Positions 35,312-46,724 are shown, numbered from the stretch's first letter. The stretch: DNA of 64,000 nucleotides from Hyperoplus lanceolatus (GCA_026929865.2 CM049398.1:21911001-21975000); one strand, 5' to 3'. A program made the numbers and translations. Notes: a model not told the origin generated them from the letters alone.

Positions 35312-37052
35312 AGGCCTGTTTCAGGTAGCTGGTTTTACATACTCTGAGTTAAATCCTGAGCGCAGGGTTGACGAGCAACTCTGGGTTTTCGGTTTCAGAA
35401 CAGTGGATCAGCGTTGGGTTTATCAACTCTAATCGTGTTCACTCTGGGTTGATCGCATGCGTAAAAGCCATCGTCAATGGATCGCTGATAACATGATTCA
35501 CCATGGAAACAGTAGAAACAAATGATTGATCCTCCCACTTCTCCACTTCTCAAAAAAGAAAAGAAAAGAAAAATCTCTGCTCCTCAGACTAGAGATAGAA
35601 ATATTAACGAATGAGCTTATGGTATGGAGAAGAATTAACGGGGATATTGTCTCATAACTCTAATCTAATCTCCTCTGCAATTCAGAAAAAAACAGAGCAA
35701 ACATTTTTTGTAAAGAGAATCATTTCGCTTCCGTATGAGAAGCCATAGTCTATTTAAAAAAGTTAGGCATATCAGCAGTAAAGTATTAAGCTGGCGCCGC
35801 ACAGCATTGCTGAGAGTGTTTTATATTTGCTGTATAATATGTTGGCAAGCTATAGCCTAATACTGTGCAGTAAACAGACTGTCACTTCTTTTAAATGGGG
35901 AGTGAAAGACATTAGGTGACAGTTTCCATTGAAGAGCCTGATTGATTTATTACGAGATCCATTTTCCTCAAGTGATCACAGTTTAAATGATTATATAATT
36001 TTTATATTCATATTAGGCTATTTAACGAGGCTTGTCTGTGACTTTAGGATCGCACAAGTGAACAATAAAGATTGCGTGCAGCCGCAGCGTTACATGAATC
36101 CACCTGACATAAATCTGTTCAGTGGCACAGACATTAAAAAGCATACAATACAAATAGGTTTATTAATCTGAATGTAGAGCATGTCACGATGTGTAAGGTG
36201 GCCGCCTATATGAACGAGGAGAACAAGGCTACTGATCAGATGAATGATCGGTCAAACGTAAAATCATCAGGAAATGATAAAAACATCCCGATGGAGATTT
36301 CTATGGAGTGATTTTGCTTCAAATTGTACAGGGACGCGTGTGACAGTCAGTGCGTTTCCATGGCACAACTAGATTGGATTAAGACATATATCGAACAAGA
36401 CACTCGAACGGACCGTGTCACTTGTCTGAGTATACATGGCCTTTCAGAAATCGGATAAATGTCCGATGCATGGCTGTCTCCACTATGCTAGGTGGCGCTG
36501 TAGCCCTTTCAACCATGCTTTCAACAAGTGGTTTTAGAGCCACGTCCGGTTCCCTTCCGTCAATAACCCACGGTGTAGCCTATCACGCGCAGGCACACAA
36601 GCACAGAGCGAGAAGTCCGATATGCGATGTCCGATCCCTGTATACATGCAGAGAGAAAGCCGACAATGAACGAATTATCTAGGTGTTCTTATCCAACTTC
36701 TCTTGTCCGTTATTGTGCCGATTTGTGTCCGAAGTAGATCGGATAAAGGTGTTTACATGCAGTTTAAAAGTCCTGTTGAGGTCTTATTCGTTTAGTTACC
36801 CGATTATGAGTCTGCATGTTAACGCACTGACTGACACTATTTCTTCAGTCGGAGCTGCAGCGTAAAGTGAAAACGAACTCAGGGTAGGTCTAACCACCTA
36901 CCGAGCAGGTTAGACCCATGGCGTATGTTGCCGCAGTAACTGACTCTTGGTTGCGCTGAACCTGCTACCTGAAACGGAAAACCCAGAGTTTCCACTAACT
37001 CAGAGCGAACAAACTCTGGGTTGTCTCAAAACTAGGTACCTGAAACAGGCCT
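35312..37052. mobile_element. DNA transposon relic, Harbinger-like ends
   Basis: 1,741 bp with inverted ends AGGCCTGTTTCAGGTA (right end reads TACCTGAAACAGGCCT) and 3-bp flanking CTG on both sides (35309-35311, 37053-37055). Subterminal CTCTGGGTT motifs occur on both sides in opposite orientation. No transposase frame. A MITE (36349-36828) is nested inside. Superfamily assignment rests on the 3-bp duplication and end sequence only. Confidence 0.65.
36349..36828. mobile_element. MITE of the AGTGCGTTTCCATGG family, copy M1
   Basis: Ends AGTGCGTTTCCATGG and CATGTTAACGCACT (inverted). The interior has GAGTATACATGGCCTTTCAG and CTAGGTGGCGCTGTAGCCC, shared with copies at 38442-38935 and 40926-43464. 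About 480 bp, non-coding. Confidence 0.8.
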
Positions 37053-37057
37053 CTGTA

Positions 37058-37108
37058 GGCTCGTTTGACCCCAGTTTCGGCTCGTCTGACCCCAGTTTCG
37101 GCTCGTCT
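37058..37108. repeat. 21-bp tandem repeat, about 2.4 copies
   Basis: Copies of GGCTCGTCTGACCCCAGTTTC, the first with one substitution. Confidence 0.85.
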
Positions 37109-38066
37109 GGAAAGTAGACGAGAGTAGCCGAGTGCAGTCGTGGGAGAGACGAAAAAGCCTGACTGCAGCCGGACAGCTCCGAGTTGGCTCGACTTGCATG
37201 TGCCACAGGAAGTAGCGTCTTTGTTGCAGATGCAGTTCGTTTTCTAGTTTTATTTTGAAGGCCTACTAGAAACATATTCGTAGAAGAGCTACACATGCTA
37301 CAACCGATTAAAAGCAGAACACAACACAAAGACGAGTAAACACTTTAAAAGCGAGGGGCATTTTCAAAACAAGAAACGAGATATCCCCATTCCCCACACA
37401 TCTTTATCTTTCTTGTTACTTTACTAGAAAACCTACTTTTAAGTGAACAAATAATTAACAAATCCAAATAAAGGAGGTTTAGTACTTCTCCCTTCAAATA
37501 ACGAATATGATCGGCCTAAATAAAGTTAAAGAAGGTCTAATAAAATATCCCTTATTATTATTGTAGAGATGGATATGTTGAACTTTATTATGATGTGTAA
37601 CATCATACTACTTGTTGTAGTTTTGGTCTGGCTTTGCAAGACTAGGCCTACATGTAAAATACAATTCCCAGACCATTTAGATCACTGGAAATAATGATTT
37701 AATCTTAATGGTATAACGATATCACTTCACCAAGATCTTATGTGACTCAAGTTTGTGTTCACTTTTAAATAAATCTATAGGCTACAGGAGAGTTAAACAT
37801 CCAAATTATTTCTCTGTCAAGGTTTCAGACCAGTAGAGGTTTAACTCTGATTAAGTAGGCCTATATTTCTGCTTAAATGCATATAGGCTACTCAGACGGC
37901 CTAATGATTAAACATAAATTAAAATAAAAAATTATGGATCGTAATTTAATTTTGAGCGGTGATGTCAGACTTTTGCGTAACCAATTGGGGAAACGCATCA
38001 AAGGCACAGGGTTTAGGCAAGACGTTTCCCATCAAACATTTCGCTCCCGCAGCCCATGGGGAGAAC
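37109..38066. other. Intron sequence between array parts, no gene seen
   Basis: About 0.95 kb of AT-rich sequence between the Harbinger-like relic and the resumed tRNA array. No structure recognised. Confidence 0.5.
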
Positions 38067-38325
38067 CTTCACAGTCTCACTCTCAATATATGGTTTTTTA
38101 TGCCTCGTTAGCTCAAACTCACGTGAACTCTAAAGGAGAAATGGGCAAGACTTTTTTTTATAAATGTTAACATCTCAAGTTTAACGCCTACCGAGATATA
38201 CTGTAACTGTCGATTTGTGAGAAAGGCTCTAACTTTGTTGTTGGCGCAATAGGCAGACGTTTAGGTTAAATGAGAAATACACAATGTGTACCGTCTTCAG
38301 AATCAAAAATATATAATTTTTATAA

Positions 38326-38398
38326 GCCTCGTTAGCGCAGTAGGCAGCGCGTCAGTCTCATAATCTGAAGGTCGTGAGTTCAATCCTTACACGGGGCA
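38326..38398 (+). tRNA. tRNA-Met (CAT), elongator type
   Basis: 73 bases with acceptor stem GCCTCGT/ACGGGGC and discriminator A, D arm TTAGCGCAGTAGGCAGCGC (A box), anticodon loop CTCATAA (CAT) and T arm GTGAG-TTCAATC-CTTAC (one wobble pair; B box GAGTTCAATCC). Matches vertebrate elongator tRNA-Met almost base for base. The B box carries A where GGTTCGATCC is canonical, and no clear T-run terminator follows closely, so expression is uncertain. Confidence 0.8.
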
Positions 38399-38441
38399 GG
38401 TGTCTTAAAGTGTGATGACAACACCAAACAATGCGCTTGTA

Positions 38442-38935
38442 AGTGCATTTCCATGGGACAGCTAGATAGGATTAAGCCAAAAACCGATGTTGCCTCTCAA
38501 ATGGACCGCGTCGCTTTTCTGAGTATACATGGCCTTTCAGAGAGTCGGATAAATGGCCGGAGCATGGCAGACTCTGCTACGCTAGGTGGCGCTGTAGCCC
38601 TTTCAACAAGTGGTTATAGATCCACGTCCGGTTCCTTTACGGCAACAACCCTACTATTTATTACGTTGTCTCTTTCCACTTACTCGTGAAATACCCGGCA
38701 GATATTCTCGATCAAGAGCAGAATGCAAACTCCGATATGTGATCCTGTATACATGCAGGTAGAATGCCGACTATGAACAAGTTATCTAGGTGTTCTTATC
38801 CGACTTCGCTCGTCCGTTAATGTGCCGATTTGTGTGCGAAGTAGATCGGATAAAGGTGTTTACATGCATTTTACAAGTCCTGTTAAAGTCTCATTTGTTT
38901 ATTTACCTGATTATGAGTCTGCATGTAAACGCACT
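38442..38935. mobile_element. MITE of the AGTGCGTTTCCATGG family, copy M2
   Basis: 494 bp, ends AGTGCATTTCCATGG and CATGTAAACGCACT. Nearly identical interior to M3. Inserted in the 3' flank of the tRNA-Met at 38326. Confidence 0.85.
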
Positions 38936-39232
38936 GCCTTGGTTAAAGTTAAAGTGCTGATAAGTTTACATGACAATAGAAAACAACTGATGCAGAAGAA
39001 CAAATAACTTACGTAACAGAGTCCTCACGCCAGGCAGTTACAAGCAGTATGTCAAGAAGCAAGAAGTTTTTGAAAATGTTTAACATCCCAAGTTTTACGC
39101 CTACTTAAGACTGATCTGTTGATTTGTGAAAGAAGCTCCAACTGCGTTGTTGGTGCAGTAGGCAGAAGTTCAGGTTAAATTAGAAATTCACAGTGTTTAT
39201 CCTCTAGTGAATCACAAAATATAGCTTTTCAG

Positions 39233-39305
39233 GCCTCGTTGGCGCAGTAGGGAGCGCATCAGTCTCATAATCTGAAGGTCGTGAGTTCAATCCTCACACG
39301 GGGCA
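39233..39305 (+). tRNA. tRNA-Met (CAT), elongator type
   Basis: Complete 73-base cloverleaf, anticodon CAT, T arm GTGAG/CTCAC intact. Differs from its neighbours at the D arm (TTGGCGCAGTAGGGAGCGCA). Starts a tandem unit of about 786 bp. Confidence 0.8.
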
Positions 39306-40018
39306 AGTGTTTTAAAGTGTGATGACAACACCAAACAGTGTGCTTGTCACTTTGTTAAAGGTCAAGTGCCAATACGTTTGTATGACACTAAAAAACAGCT
39401 GATGCAGAAGAAAAAAAAAGTGTCAGTCAGCTTGTGACAATGAACCTCAGAACATTGAATTAACATAGGGGAGAAGTATGTTGGGTATTATGGAAAGTTC
39501 AAAACATGAGTTCCAGGTCAAATAAGCAATTCAGGTCTATTTGAAAAATGTAGATCCTGTGATGTGGACGAAAGCTGCAAAATTAGTAAATGAGTGGATG
39601 TTGAGTGAACATTGTTTAGTTAATTGTTTCCATTGTCAATACTGATCCAAAGGCGAATGGGTATGGACTAACTTTAAAATGTGAGAAGAGCTCTGACAGC
39701 CTCATTGGTAGAGTAGGCAGACATTTAAATAACACAAGGAACTCAACAGTCATTGAACACTCTTCACAGTCTCACTCTCAATATATGGTTTTTTATGCCT
39801 TGTTAGCTCAAACTCACATCAACTCTAAAGGAAAAATGGGCAAGACTTGTTTTTTAAATGTTAACATCTCAAGTTTAACACCTACCAAGATATACTGTAA
39901 CTGTCGATTTGTGAGAAAGGCTCTAACTTTGTTGTTGGTGCAGTAGGCAGACGTTTAGGTTAAATGAGAAATACACAATGTGTACCGTCTTCAGAATCAA
40001 AAAATCAAATTTTTATGA

Positions 40019-40091
40019 GCCTCGTTAGCGCAGTAGGCAGCGCATCAGTCTCATAATCTGAAGGTCGTGAGTTCAATCCTCACACGGGGCA
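40019..40091 (+). tRNA. tRNA-Met (CAT), elongator type
   Basis: Complete cloverleaf with anticodon CAT. 786 bp after the preceding copy, in an almost identical unit. Confidence 0.82.
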
Positions 40092-40805
40092 AGTGTTTTA
40101 AAGTGTGATGACAACACCAAACAGTGTGCTTGTCACTTTGTTAAAGGTCAAGTGCCAATACGTTTGTATGACACTAAAAAACAGCTGATGCAGAAGAAGA
40201 AAAAAAGTGTCAGTCAGCTTGTGACAATGAACCTCAGAACATTGAATTAACATAGGGGAGAAGTATGTTGGGTATTATGGAAAGTTCAAAACATGAGTTC
40301 CAGGTCAAATAAGCAATTCAGGTCTATTTGAAAAATGAAGATCCTGTGATGTGGACGAAAGCTGCAAAATTAGTAAATGAATGGATGTTGAGTGAACATT
40401 GTTTAGTTAATTGTTTCCATTGTCAATACTGATCCAAAGGCGAATGGGTATGGACTAACTTTAAAATGTGAGAAGAGCTCTGACAGCCTCATTGGTAGAG
40501 TAGGCAGACATTTAAATAACACAAGGAACTCAACAGTCATTGAACACTCTTCACAGTCTCACTCTCAATATATGGTTTTTTATGCCTTGTTAGCTCAAAC
40601 TCACATCAACTCTAAAGGAAAAATGGGCAAGACTTGTTTTTTAAATGTTAACATCTCAAGTTTAACACCTACCGAGATATACTGTAACTGTCGATTTGTG
40701 AGAAAGGCTCTAACTTTGTTGTTGGTGCAGTAGGCAGACGTTTAGGTTAAATGAGAAATACACAATGTGTACCGTCTTCAGAATCAAAAAATCAAATTTT
40801 TATGA

Positions 40806-40878
40806 GCCTCGTTAGCGCAGTAGGCAGCGCGTCAGTCTCATAATCTGAAGGTCGTGAGTTCAATCCTCACACGGGGCA
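40806..40878 (+). tRNA. tRNA-Met (CAT), elongator type
   Basis: Complete cloverleaf with anticodon CAT and AGCGCGTCAG D/anticodon junction as in standard vertebrate tRNA-Met. 787 bp after the preceding copy. Best-conserved copy of the array. Confidence 0.83.
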
Positions 40879-40958
40879 GGTGTTTTAAAGTGTGATGACA
40901 ACACCAAACAATGTGCTTGTAACTCAGTGCATTTCCATGGGACAGCTAGATAGGATTA

Positions 40959-43031
40959 CAGTTTTTGCCTAATGCGTACACACTAATAGTGGTTGCTAGG
41001 TCCAAAGCATCACAACCTCTAACTTTGGTGACCATGCCCTAAACACAAGCACCAACCCTACAAACACAATAAGTGCTTTGCACTGTGTTTGAAATTCTCC
41101 AACACACTTTTTGCAAAACACTACACACAGTGTTTTACATAAGACACATTGGTCAAAAAGGAAATCACCTGCAATCCTTTGGAAAACATCTATTTAAAAT
41201 ACAAAACACAACTAAAATTGGAAAAGCACACAGATTCACACACATGAAAAATAAAAAATAAAGCTAATATAATACCAATCAGTGTGAGCCTTAGCATTAC
41301 ACATAGACCTTAGGTGAGCTCAGCTCCTTTGTTAGGCCTTTCACACCGCCGCAAAATTGGTGCTAGTTCTGGGCTAGTTCGGAGTTAGAGCCAGTGTTTT
41401 GGTTTCACACCGCCAGAAAGCCTGCTCCGGGCCGTAAAAACCGGTTCAACTCAAACCCCAGGATTGAGCAGGGTTTGAAGTGAACCGCTTACGCAAGCGG
41501 CCGGGGGAGGGATTATCCTGACCAACCAGACCAACTAAAACCTCATGCCCGCCATGTTTAAAAACACCGCTACTACAAGACGTAAACATAACATAATTAC
41601 CGAACGTAGCGATCAAATTGACCGGCGAGAATACGCTGTATGGGTCCTGTTTGGTAAAGAAAGCAAAGCGAGAGCTAACACGTGTAAAAATAAGACGTAT
41701 TCGCCGCTGTTGTTGTGCTTAAAGCTAGCGGTAGCTTTAGCGTTAGCCACAAGAGCAGCAGCGTCGGGCGACGTACACACACGTTTACAGTGACGTCATG
41801 ACGTTGCTCTCTTGCCGGCTCCATGGCTGTCTCCGGTCGATGTGAAACCAACCGGTTCATAACTGGGATAAGGCTGTAACCAGTTTTGAACTGACCCCAG
41901 CACCAGCCTGGAACTGACTCTTGGTTCATTTTGGTGTGAAAGGCCTAGTGAGACAGTAAGAGTCAGGGGAAGAGGACAAAAGAGAGCTGCAGGAGGATGA
42001 TGACAAAGGAGACAACAGACGGAGACAGGGTCACTATAGTGGACCATGTTATAGATCATGGCCTAACAATATAAGAGGCTGGTCTGAGATTCCAGCCCAA
42101 CAACACAATAGCTCCATAATTAGGACATTTAGACTGGATATCAGGAATATTTTTGCTGTTGCTTCTCAAAGGATGACATTGCATGTGATGTCGATGAGGC
42201 GGTATCCAAAGGATTCATAATCCACTCGCCCCATTCCTTACAACACATCTTTTTTTTACTGTAATTGTTTCAGAGTTCATAGTGACACACTGAATTGCTT
42301 GTTGAACTGCGATCCTACCTATTCGTTGTGTTTTTTTCTTTTGTTGGCCAAAACCATGAAATTGCAATATAAACTTGTTTTATTTTCTAATTGAAAATAT
42401 AGTGGATCAATCTTTCCAAAAACTCTGCAAAAGGTTGGATACGGCACGCAAGGCAATATTTCCTCCGTTGCTTGGCAAGGGAGGACATTGCCTGTGACGT
42501 GGATGAGGTGATGTGGCCAGATGCCAACAGGAGACAGGATTCATAGCCTAAATGTCGTCCAATCATTCCCTTAGAACACTATGTTTTGCAGAATATTCTA
42601 GTTGTACCATTTCTTTTTTTACTTTTGCAAAAACCTGAAATGGCAAAATAAAATAAAAAATCTGAAGCGTTTACATTTTGTTTTCATGTGTCTAGATCAA
42701 CTGTAGTGGATCAATCTTTCACAAAAAAAATCTGTATGAGACTTTTAAAGTCAAAAACCATCCAAAGTACTGAATACAGCTGTGTTTTGCATAAAGCACA
42801 TCTGTGTGTTGTTGCTGCTAGGAAAGAGTAATTCAAAAGTGCATGTGTGTATTGTTTTGATGCTAAAAGCAGTTTTGAAATGGGATTGTTAGGTTTTGTT
42901 TCAAGAGTTTCGTTTTGCCGTATAAGTTAGAAGTTTATCTCTATGTGCTTTGTCCTATTCGGCCTGTGTGTTAAGTTTTGACACAGTGGGCCAAAGTCTG
43001 CAACATGTGTGTAAGCATTCGGCAAAAACTG
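40959..43031. mobile_element. Tc1/mariner-superfamily transposon with decayed transposase
   Basis: 2,073 bp flanked by TA (40957-40958, 43032-43033). Ends CAGTTTTTGCCTAATGCGTA and, inverted, CAGTTTTTGCCGAATGCTTA. The interior has plus-strand transposase relics at 42022-42130 (VTIVDHVIDHGLTI, then a stop and EAGL) and 42430-42540 (HARQYFPRCLAREDIACDVD, DEVMWPDANRRQ). The last part is preceded by a diverged second copy near 42150-42230. A MITE (41334-41947) interrupts it. Not functional. Confidence 0.75.
41334..41947. mobile_element. MITE nested in the mariner-type element
   Basis: About 614 bp with inverted ends AGGCCTTTCACACC and GGTGTGAAAGGCCT. A second internal TTTCACACCGCCAGAA motif lies near the left end. 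Target duplication not clear. Non-coding. Confidence 0.7.
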
Positions 43032-43548
43032 TAAGCCAAAAACCGATGTTGCCTCTCGAATGGACCGCGTCACTTGTCTGAGTATACATGGCCTTTCAGA
43101 GAATCGGATAAATGGCCGGAGCATGGCAGACTCTGCTACGCTAGGTGGCGCTGTAGCCCTTTCAACAAGTGGTTATAGAGCCACGTCCGGTTCCTTTACA
43201 GCAACAACCCTACTTTGTATTACGTTGTCTCTTTCCACTTACTCGTGAAATACCCGGCAGATATTCTCGATCAAGCGCAGAATGCAAACTCCGATATGCG
43301 ATCCTGTATACATGCAGGTAGAATGCCGACTATGAACAAGTTATCTAGGTGTTCTTATCCGACTTCGCTTGTCCGTTAATGTGCCGATTTGTGTGCGAAG
43401 TATATCGGATAAAGGTGTTTACATGCATTTTACAAGTCCTGTTAAAGTCTCATTTGTTTGTTCATTTGGTGCAGTAGGCGGAAGTTTAGGTTAAATTAGA
43501 AATTCACAGTGTATATCCTATAGTGAATCACAATATATAGCTTTTCAG

Positions 43549-43560
43549 GCCTCGTTGGCG
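43549..43560 (+). pseudogene. Truncated tRNA-Met 5' end at array boundary
   Basis: Only the first 12 bases of the tRNA (GCCTCGTTGGCG) remain before an abrupt change to unrelated, GC-rich sequence. The 5' flank matches the array unit (TAGTGAATCACAATATATAGC). Confidence 0.75.
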
Positions 43561-43800
43561 CTCCCGCTCGCCTGATAGTCAAACTGAGCCGTCGCGTGAG
43601 AGCCAATCAGATTGCTTACTGCTACCAAGATATCTACCAAGAATTGGACCAATGAGATGCCTCCCTGCTACCAAGAATTGCGAGAGGCCAATCAGATTGC
43701 TCCATGTCACTGAGAAGCCTATTAAGAATTGAACAATGAGATGCCTCCCTGCTAAAAAGAATTGCGTCGAAGGCGGGCTTTAGCTTTTGTCAGTGTTGTT
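43561..43800 (+). promoter_or_regulatory. CCAAT-box-rich promoter-like region of the nested antisense gene
   Basis: Contains CCAAT at 43603, 43650 and 43688, plus inverted ATTGG at 43643, spaced within an 85-bp direct duplication (GCCAATCAGATTGC at 43602 and 43687). CCAAT in the GCCAATCAG context is the NF-Y consensus. No TATA box. It lies directly upstream of a donor-bearing first exon. Promoter function is inferred. Confidence 0.5.
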
Positions 43801-43856
43801 GTTCACGGAGAGAGACCACAGCGGAATTTTACCAACTAAAGCAAGTTTTACACACG
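43780..43856 (+). other. Putative non-coding first exon of the nested gene
   Basis: Ends TTTTACACACG followed by the donor GTAAGTCACC, a strong consensus. No ATG in frame; the start of the exon is estimated from the promoter-like region. Confidence 0.4.
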
Positions 43857-44584
43857 GTAAGTCACCAGTATTGATGAATGAAAAAGTTTCCTACATGACA
43901 ACTAGGGCTAACTTATGTGGAAATGTAATACGAAAAACGTTTTATATGGTAACTTAACTAACCAACCGCCGGTAGCTACTAGCTAGTTAAGAATTCTATG
44001 GTTAGAAGGCATAACGTATAGTATCACTGGCCGACAAACTGAACAGGAGTCCGACGTTGGCTATGACTTATATTACCATATGAGTAGGCTTATCATTAGA
44101 CCGATGTTGTGTATGAAAAAATGTTATGTCAAGTCTACAACATTCTGTTTTCCCTTCAATATAGCGGTCTGTGGTCTGTCTGCCTAGCCTGCTCATTACA
44201 AGCCGGCTATTACTATTTCCCCAGCAGTTTAAGTAATTTTAGTATGTTCTTCCTTCATTCTTAAAATATGAAGTAATATAAAATGTCAATGATTAAATAA
44301 AATGTATATTACACATTATTTGAGAGACTGCTTGGGCTGTAATGAGGGCCACACGTTCCCACAAAATGTCGCATCCCCCCCAATACACCTATTCTATTGT
44401 CTTACACCCCCCCCCCCCCGTCTCTGTGCCTCTCCCCCTCCCTCACCTGATGGGCCAGAATGTAACAAGAGTCCACTTAATGTCTTAGGGATTGAATATG
44501 AAGCTTCTGTTTGTTTGATTAAATACACTTTGCTTTAATATATATTATATTATAATATTATATTACGTCTCATTTTCTCTGCAG

Positions 44585-44701
44585 AGGGGACCGAGGGGCC
44601 TCATTCATACAGTGGACTTCTAAAGCAGGCTGCCAACCTGTTGTCAGAGGAGGTGCTTGGGAGGAAACTGGTGGAATACACGGCCCCACGGAAATACACT
44701 G
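44585..44701 (+). CDS. Nested gene, coding exon A (unknown protein)
   Basis: 117 bp preceded by CATTTTCTCTGCAG and followed by GTATGT. It reads open as GTEGPHSYSGLLKQAANLL then SEEVLGRKLVEYTAPRKYT, starting two bases before a codon and ending one base into the next. The leucine/lysine pattern looks like real helical protein. I do not recognise the family. No initiator ATG is in this exon, so one upstream exon is probably missing or the start is lost. Confidence 0.55.
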
Positions 44702-46577
44702 GTATGTATGTAGTACATTTTTGGCAGCTCAATCACTTATGACCATTTTTTGTTGATTGTTGCAGGAGAGCTTATAGGTATATAATATCTATACAGCCAA
44801 AACAATGCAGTGATGGAGAACTACAAGTTGGCCTTATGTTGAGTGAGGTGACCTTGATGCAACTTATTACTTGTGCATATCTTGTGACATTTGTATATCC
44901 TTTTGTCATAGGTAAAAGTAGGAAATGTTTAATGAAACAGAATAGAATGGAAGGCTCATCAGGTTAAAGTTGACCAGAGGAAGGGGGAGGACCATAGGGC
45001 CATAGGAAGTAAGTAGGGGGAAGGACCTTATATGGTCATACAGTAGTAAGGAGTAGAGGGAGGGGGCTACCGGGGTTCCCCCACGCAGCTGGACCTTTTT
45101 CACTCCTCCTTCTCTCAAGTCTCATTGGTTTTTCGAGTCAATATATAACAGCAAGTTTTGAGCAGGACAAGGCTTTTTGGGGCCGGTTTTTGCAGGCACT
45201 ACTCTGTTCCAGCACTCTCTGTCTCCCACCATGGAGGCAGAAGAAAAACTTAGAAAACCTTTGTGAGTCCAAAATACTCTGAAAGATTTTGGACTTCGAA
45301 GTACTTAGAGGCAAAGTCTTTTAAAAACACATCTTTGAACCTCTTGACACTAAGAATGACTTGATCAAGGATTTTTAGAAATAGGAAAACGGACTGAGTT
45401 GCAGGGAAATAGACAGATATTTTTGTGGAACCTTTATCCAATGGGACATGCCTTTCTTTATCTAGGCGCGATAAAGATATCTGTCTAACCCCTTGTACGG
45501 CATGAAGTTTTCATAGCGCTTAAGATGATACTTACAGGCACTCATGCAAGTGTTTGGGAATTGTTTCACGAGCTACAACAAATTTAGAAACGAGAAACAA
45601 GTCAAAATAACTCTATTGAATGAGTTATAGGCATACAACCTCTTTTCTTTTCCTTTCTTGTCCATTTTATGTATTATACCTATACTCTCTTGTATTTTGT
45701 AAATAAAATCCCTTAAATGTTGTAAAGCCTCAGTTGTGAATTAGTTTATAACTGGAACAGAAGGACTTTAGGTATAGGGTTTTTTCTTCAAAGAGATGGT
45801 TTCGTCCCTGGGGAGGTAAGTTCAATTTGATTCTACACAACGGCACATTACTGATTTAAAACACACACAACCTCATACAACTAACCTCTATGTAAGGAGA
45901 GAATATGTTGATACACCTAATCTTTAAAAAATAAAAGAATAGGTTATAAATACCTTCCCAGATTAAACTAGATGTTTATATTCTGAAAATAGTATATCTG
46001 TTCTATTTTATTAGAAGGGTGGTTTACAAACTAAGTTAAATATAACTTATAAGCAATAACTTGTGAATGATATCTTCCGTGAAAACAGGAGGAGGATTTT
46101 CTGAAGCAATATTAGAAAGGGTTAATAGTTTAGAGGAGGTCGGCCTCATCCTAGGATGAGGGGGCTCTGATAAAATAGAAACTTTACACACGGTGGTATA
46201 TATTGAATATTGTACTTTATTTAGAAGTAAAACTCAGGTGGTAAAGAGGGTAAATCCAGCGCTATTAAACAAAGAGGACGGGGTTCGCGTCTCTTGTAGG
46301 AACGGTGGTGAGCGGAGAGTCTTCTTTAAGAAGGAATAATAGACGATTAAAGCATTGTGCTACAAGTTGGTTAATATGGGTTTGATAGGACATAACTAAT
46401 AAACCTTTTGATACTAGCTTTTCATTTAGATTAGGCCTTTTCAAGTCGAAATCGTAATACTTAGTGACACTGTAGACAGAAGAGACCACTGTTGCAGAGG
46501 GGGAGTCTTCTTTAGAGTGATGTGACATGGAGGATCCAACTGTCCCAACCCTGGAGACAATATGGCCTCCACAACAG
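44702..46577. other. Nested gene intron with an unclassified insertion
   Basis: About 1.9 kb. The part from roughly 44925 has a TATA-like GTCAATATATAACAGC (about 45136) and AATAAA (about 45703) some 570 bp later, the arrangement of an LTR. No matching second LTR or TSD was found. Nothing else recognisable; the reading frame at 46265-46582 on the minus strand has no family features. Confidence 0.35.
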
Positions 46578-46629
46578 GTCACCCCTCCAGCTGTACCTCT
46601 GCCACTGCTCTGCCAACAATCTCGAGTTG
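46578..46629 (+). CDS. Nested gene, coding exon B (tentative)
   Basis: 52 bp between CCTCCACAACAG and GTGAGT. Phases fit exactly with exons A and C (phase 1 in, phase 2 out), giving HPSSCTSATALPTISS. The acceptor is weak (poor pyrimidine tract), so the left border is uncertain. Confidence 0.4.
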
Positions 46630-46724
46630 GTGAGTTAACAAAGTATTAACATAGAACCTGTGCTATTTTCTGTGTAGGTAGATCTTGCTTGGTATACAAA
46701 AAAATAACACTTTTATATTTGTAG

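Larger units (their letters stand above)
40926..43464. mobile_element. MITE copy M3, split by a mariner-type insertion
   Basis: The left part is 40926-40956 and the right part 43034-43464; joined at a TA they match copy M2 (GATAGGATTAAGCCAAAAACC). The right end is truncated after TTTGTTTGTTCATTT, where the tRNA-array unit resumes. Confidence 0.8.
21347..43560 (+). repeat. Tandem array of tRNA-Met-bearing repeat units, broken by insertions
   Basis: Repeat units are recognisable at 21347-22570, 23557-24149, 35285-35311, 38067-38441, 38936-40925 and 43465-43560. Where units are intact (tRNAs at 39233, 40019 and 40806) the period is 786-787 bp and neighbours are nearly identical, including the tRNA, its 3' flank (GTGTTTTAAAGTGTGATGAC) and a spacer with GAATGGGTATGGAC. 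Insertions of other elements account for nearly all the remaining length. At 21785 one unit has lost its tRNA and keeps only the GCAG end. Confidence 0.85.

Noticed and set aside
38326..40878. Regular repeats with spacers as a CRISPR-like array
   Set aside because: The repeats are tRNA-Met genes in near-identical 0.79-kb units. Spacers are long and conserved, and the context is a vertebrate intron.
44925..46560. Complete LTR retrotransposon in the nested gene intron
   Set aside because: A TATA-like and a poly(A) motif are present, but I found no second LTR, target duplication or coding domain, so only a low-confidence note was kept.
46265..46582. 105-residue minus-strand reading frame as a gene
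   Set aside because: No recognisable motif, no initiation or splice context, and it overlaps the intron of the plus-strand unit.
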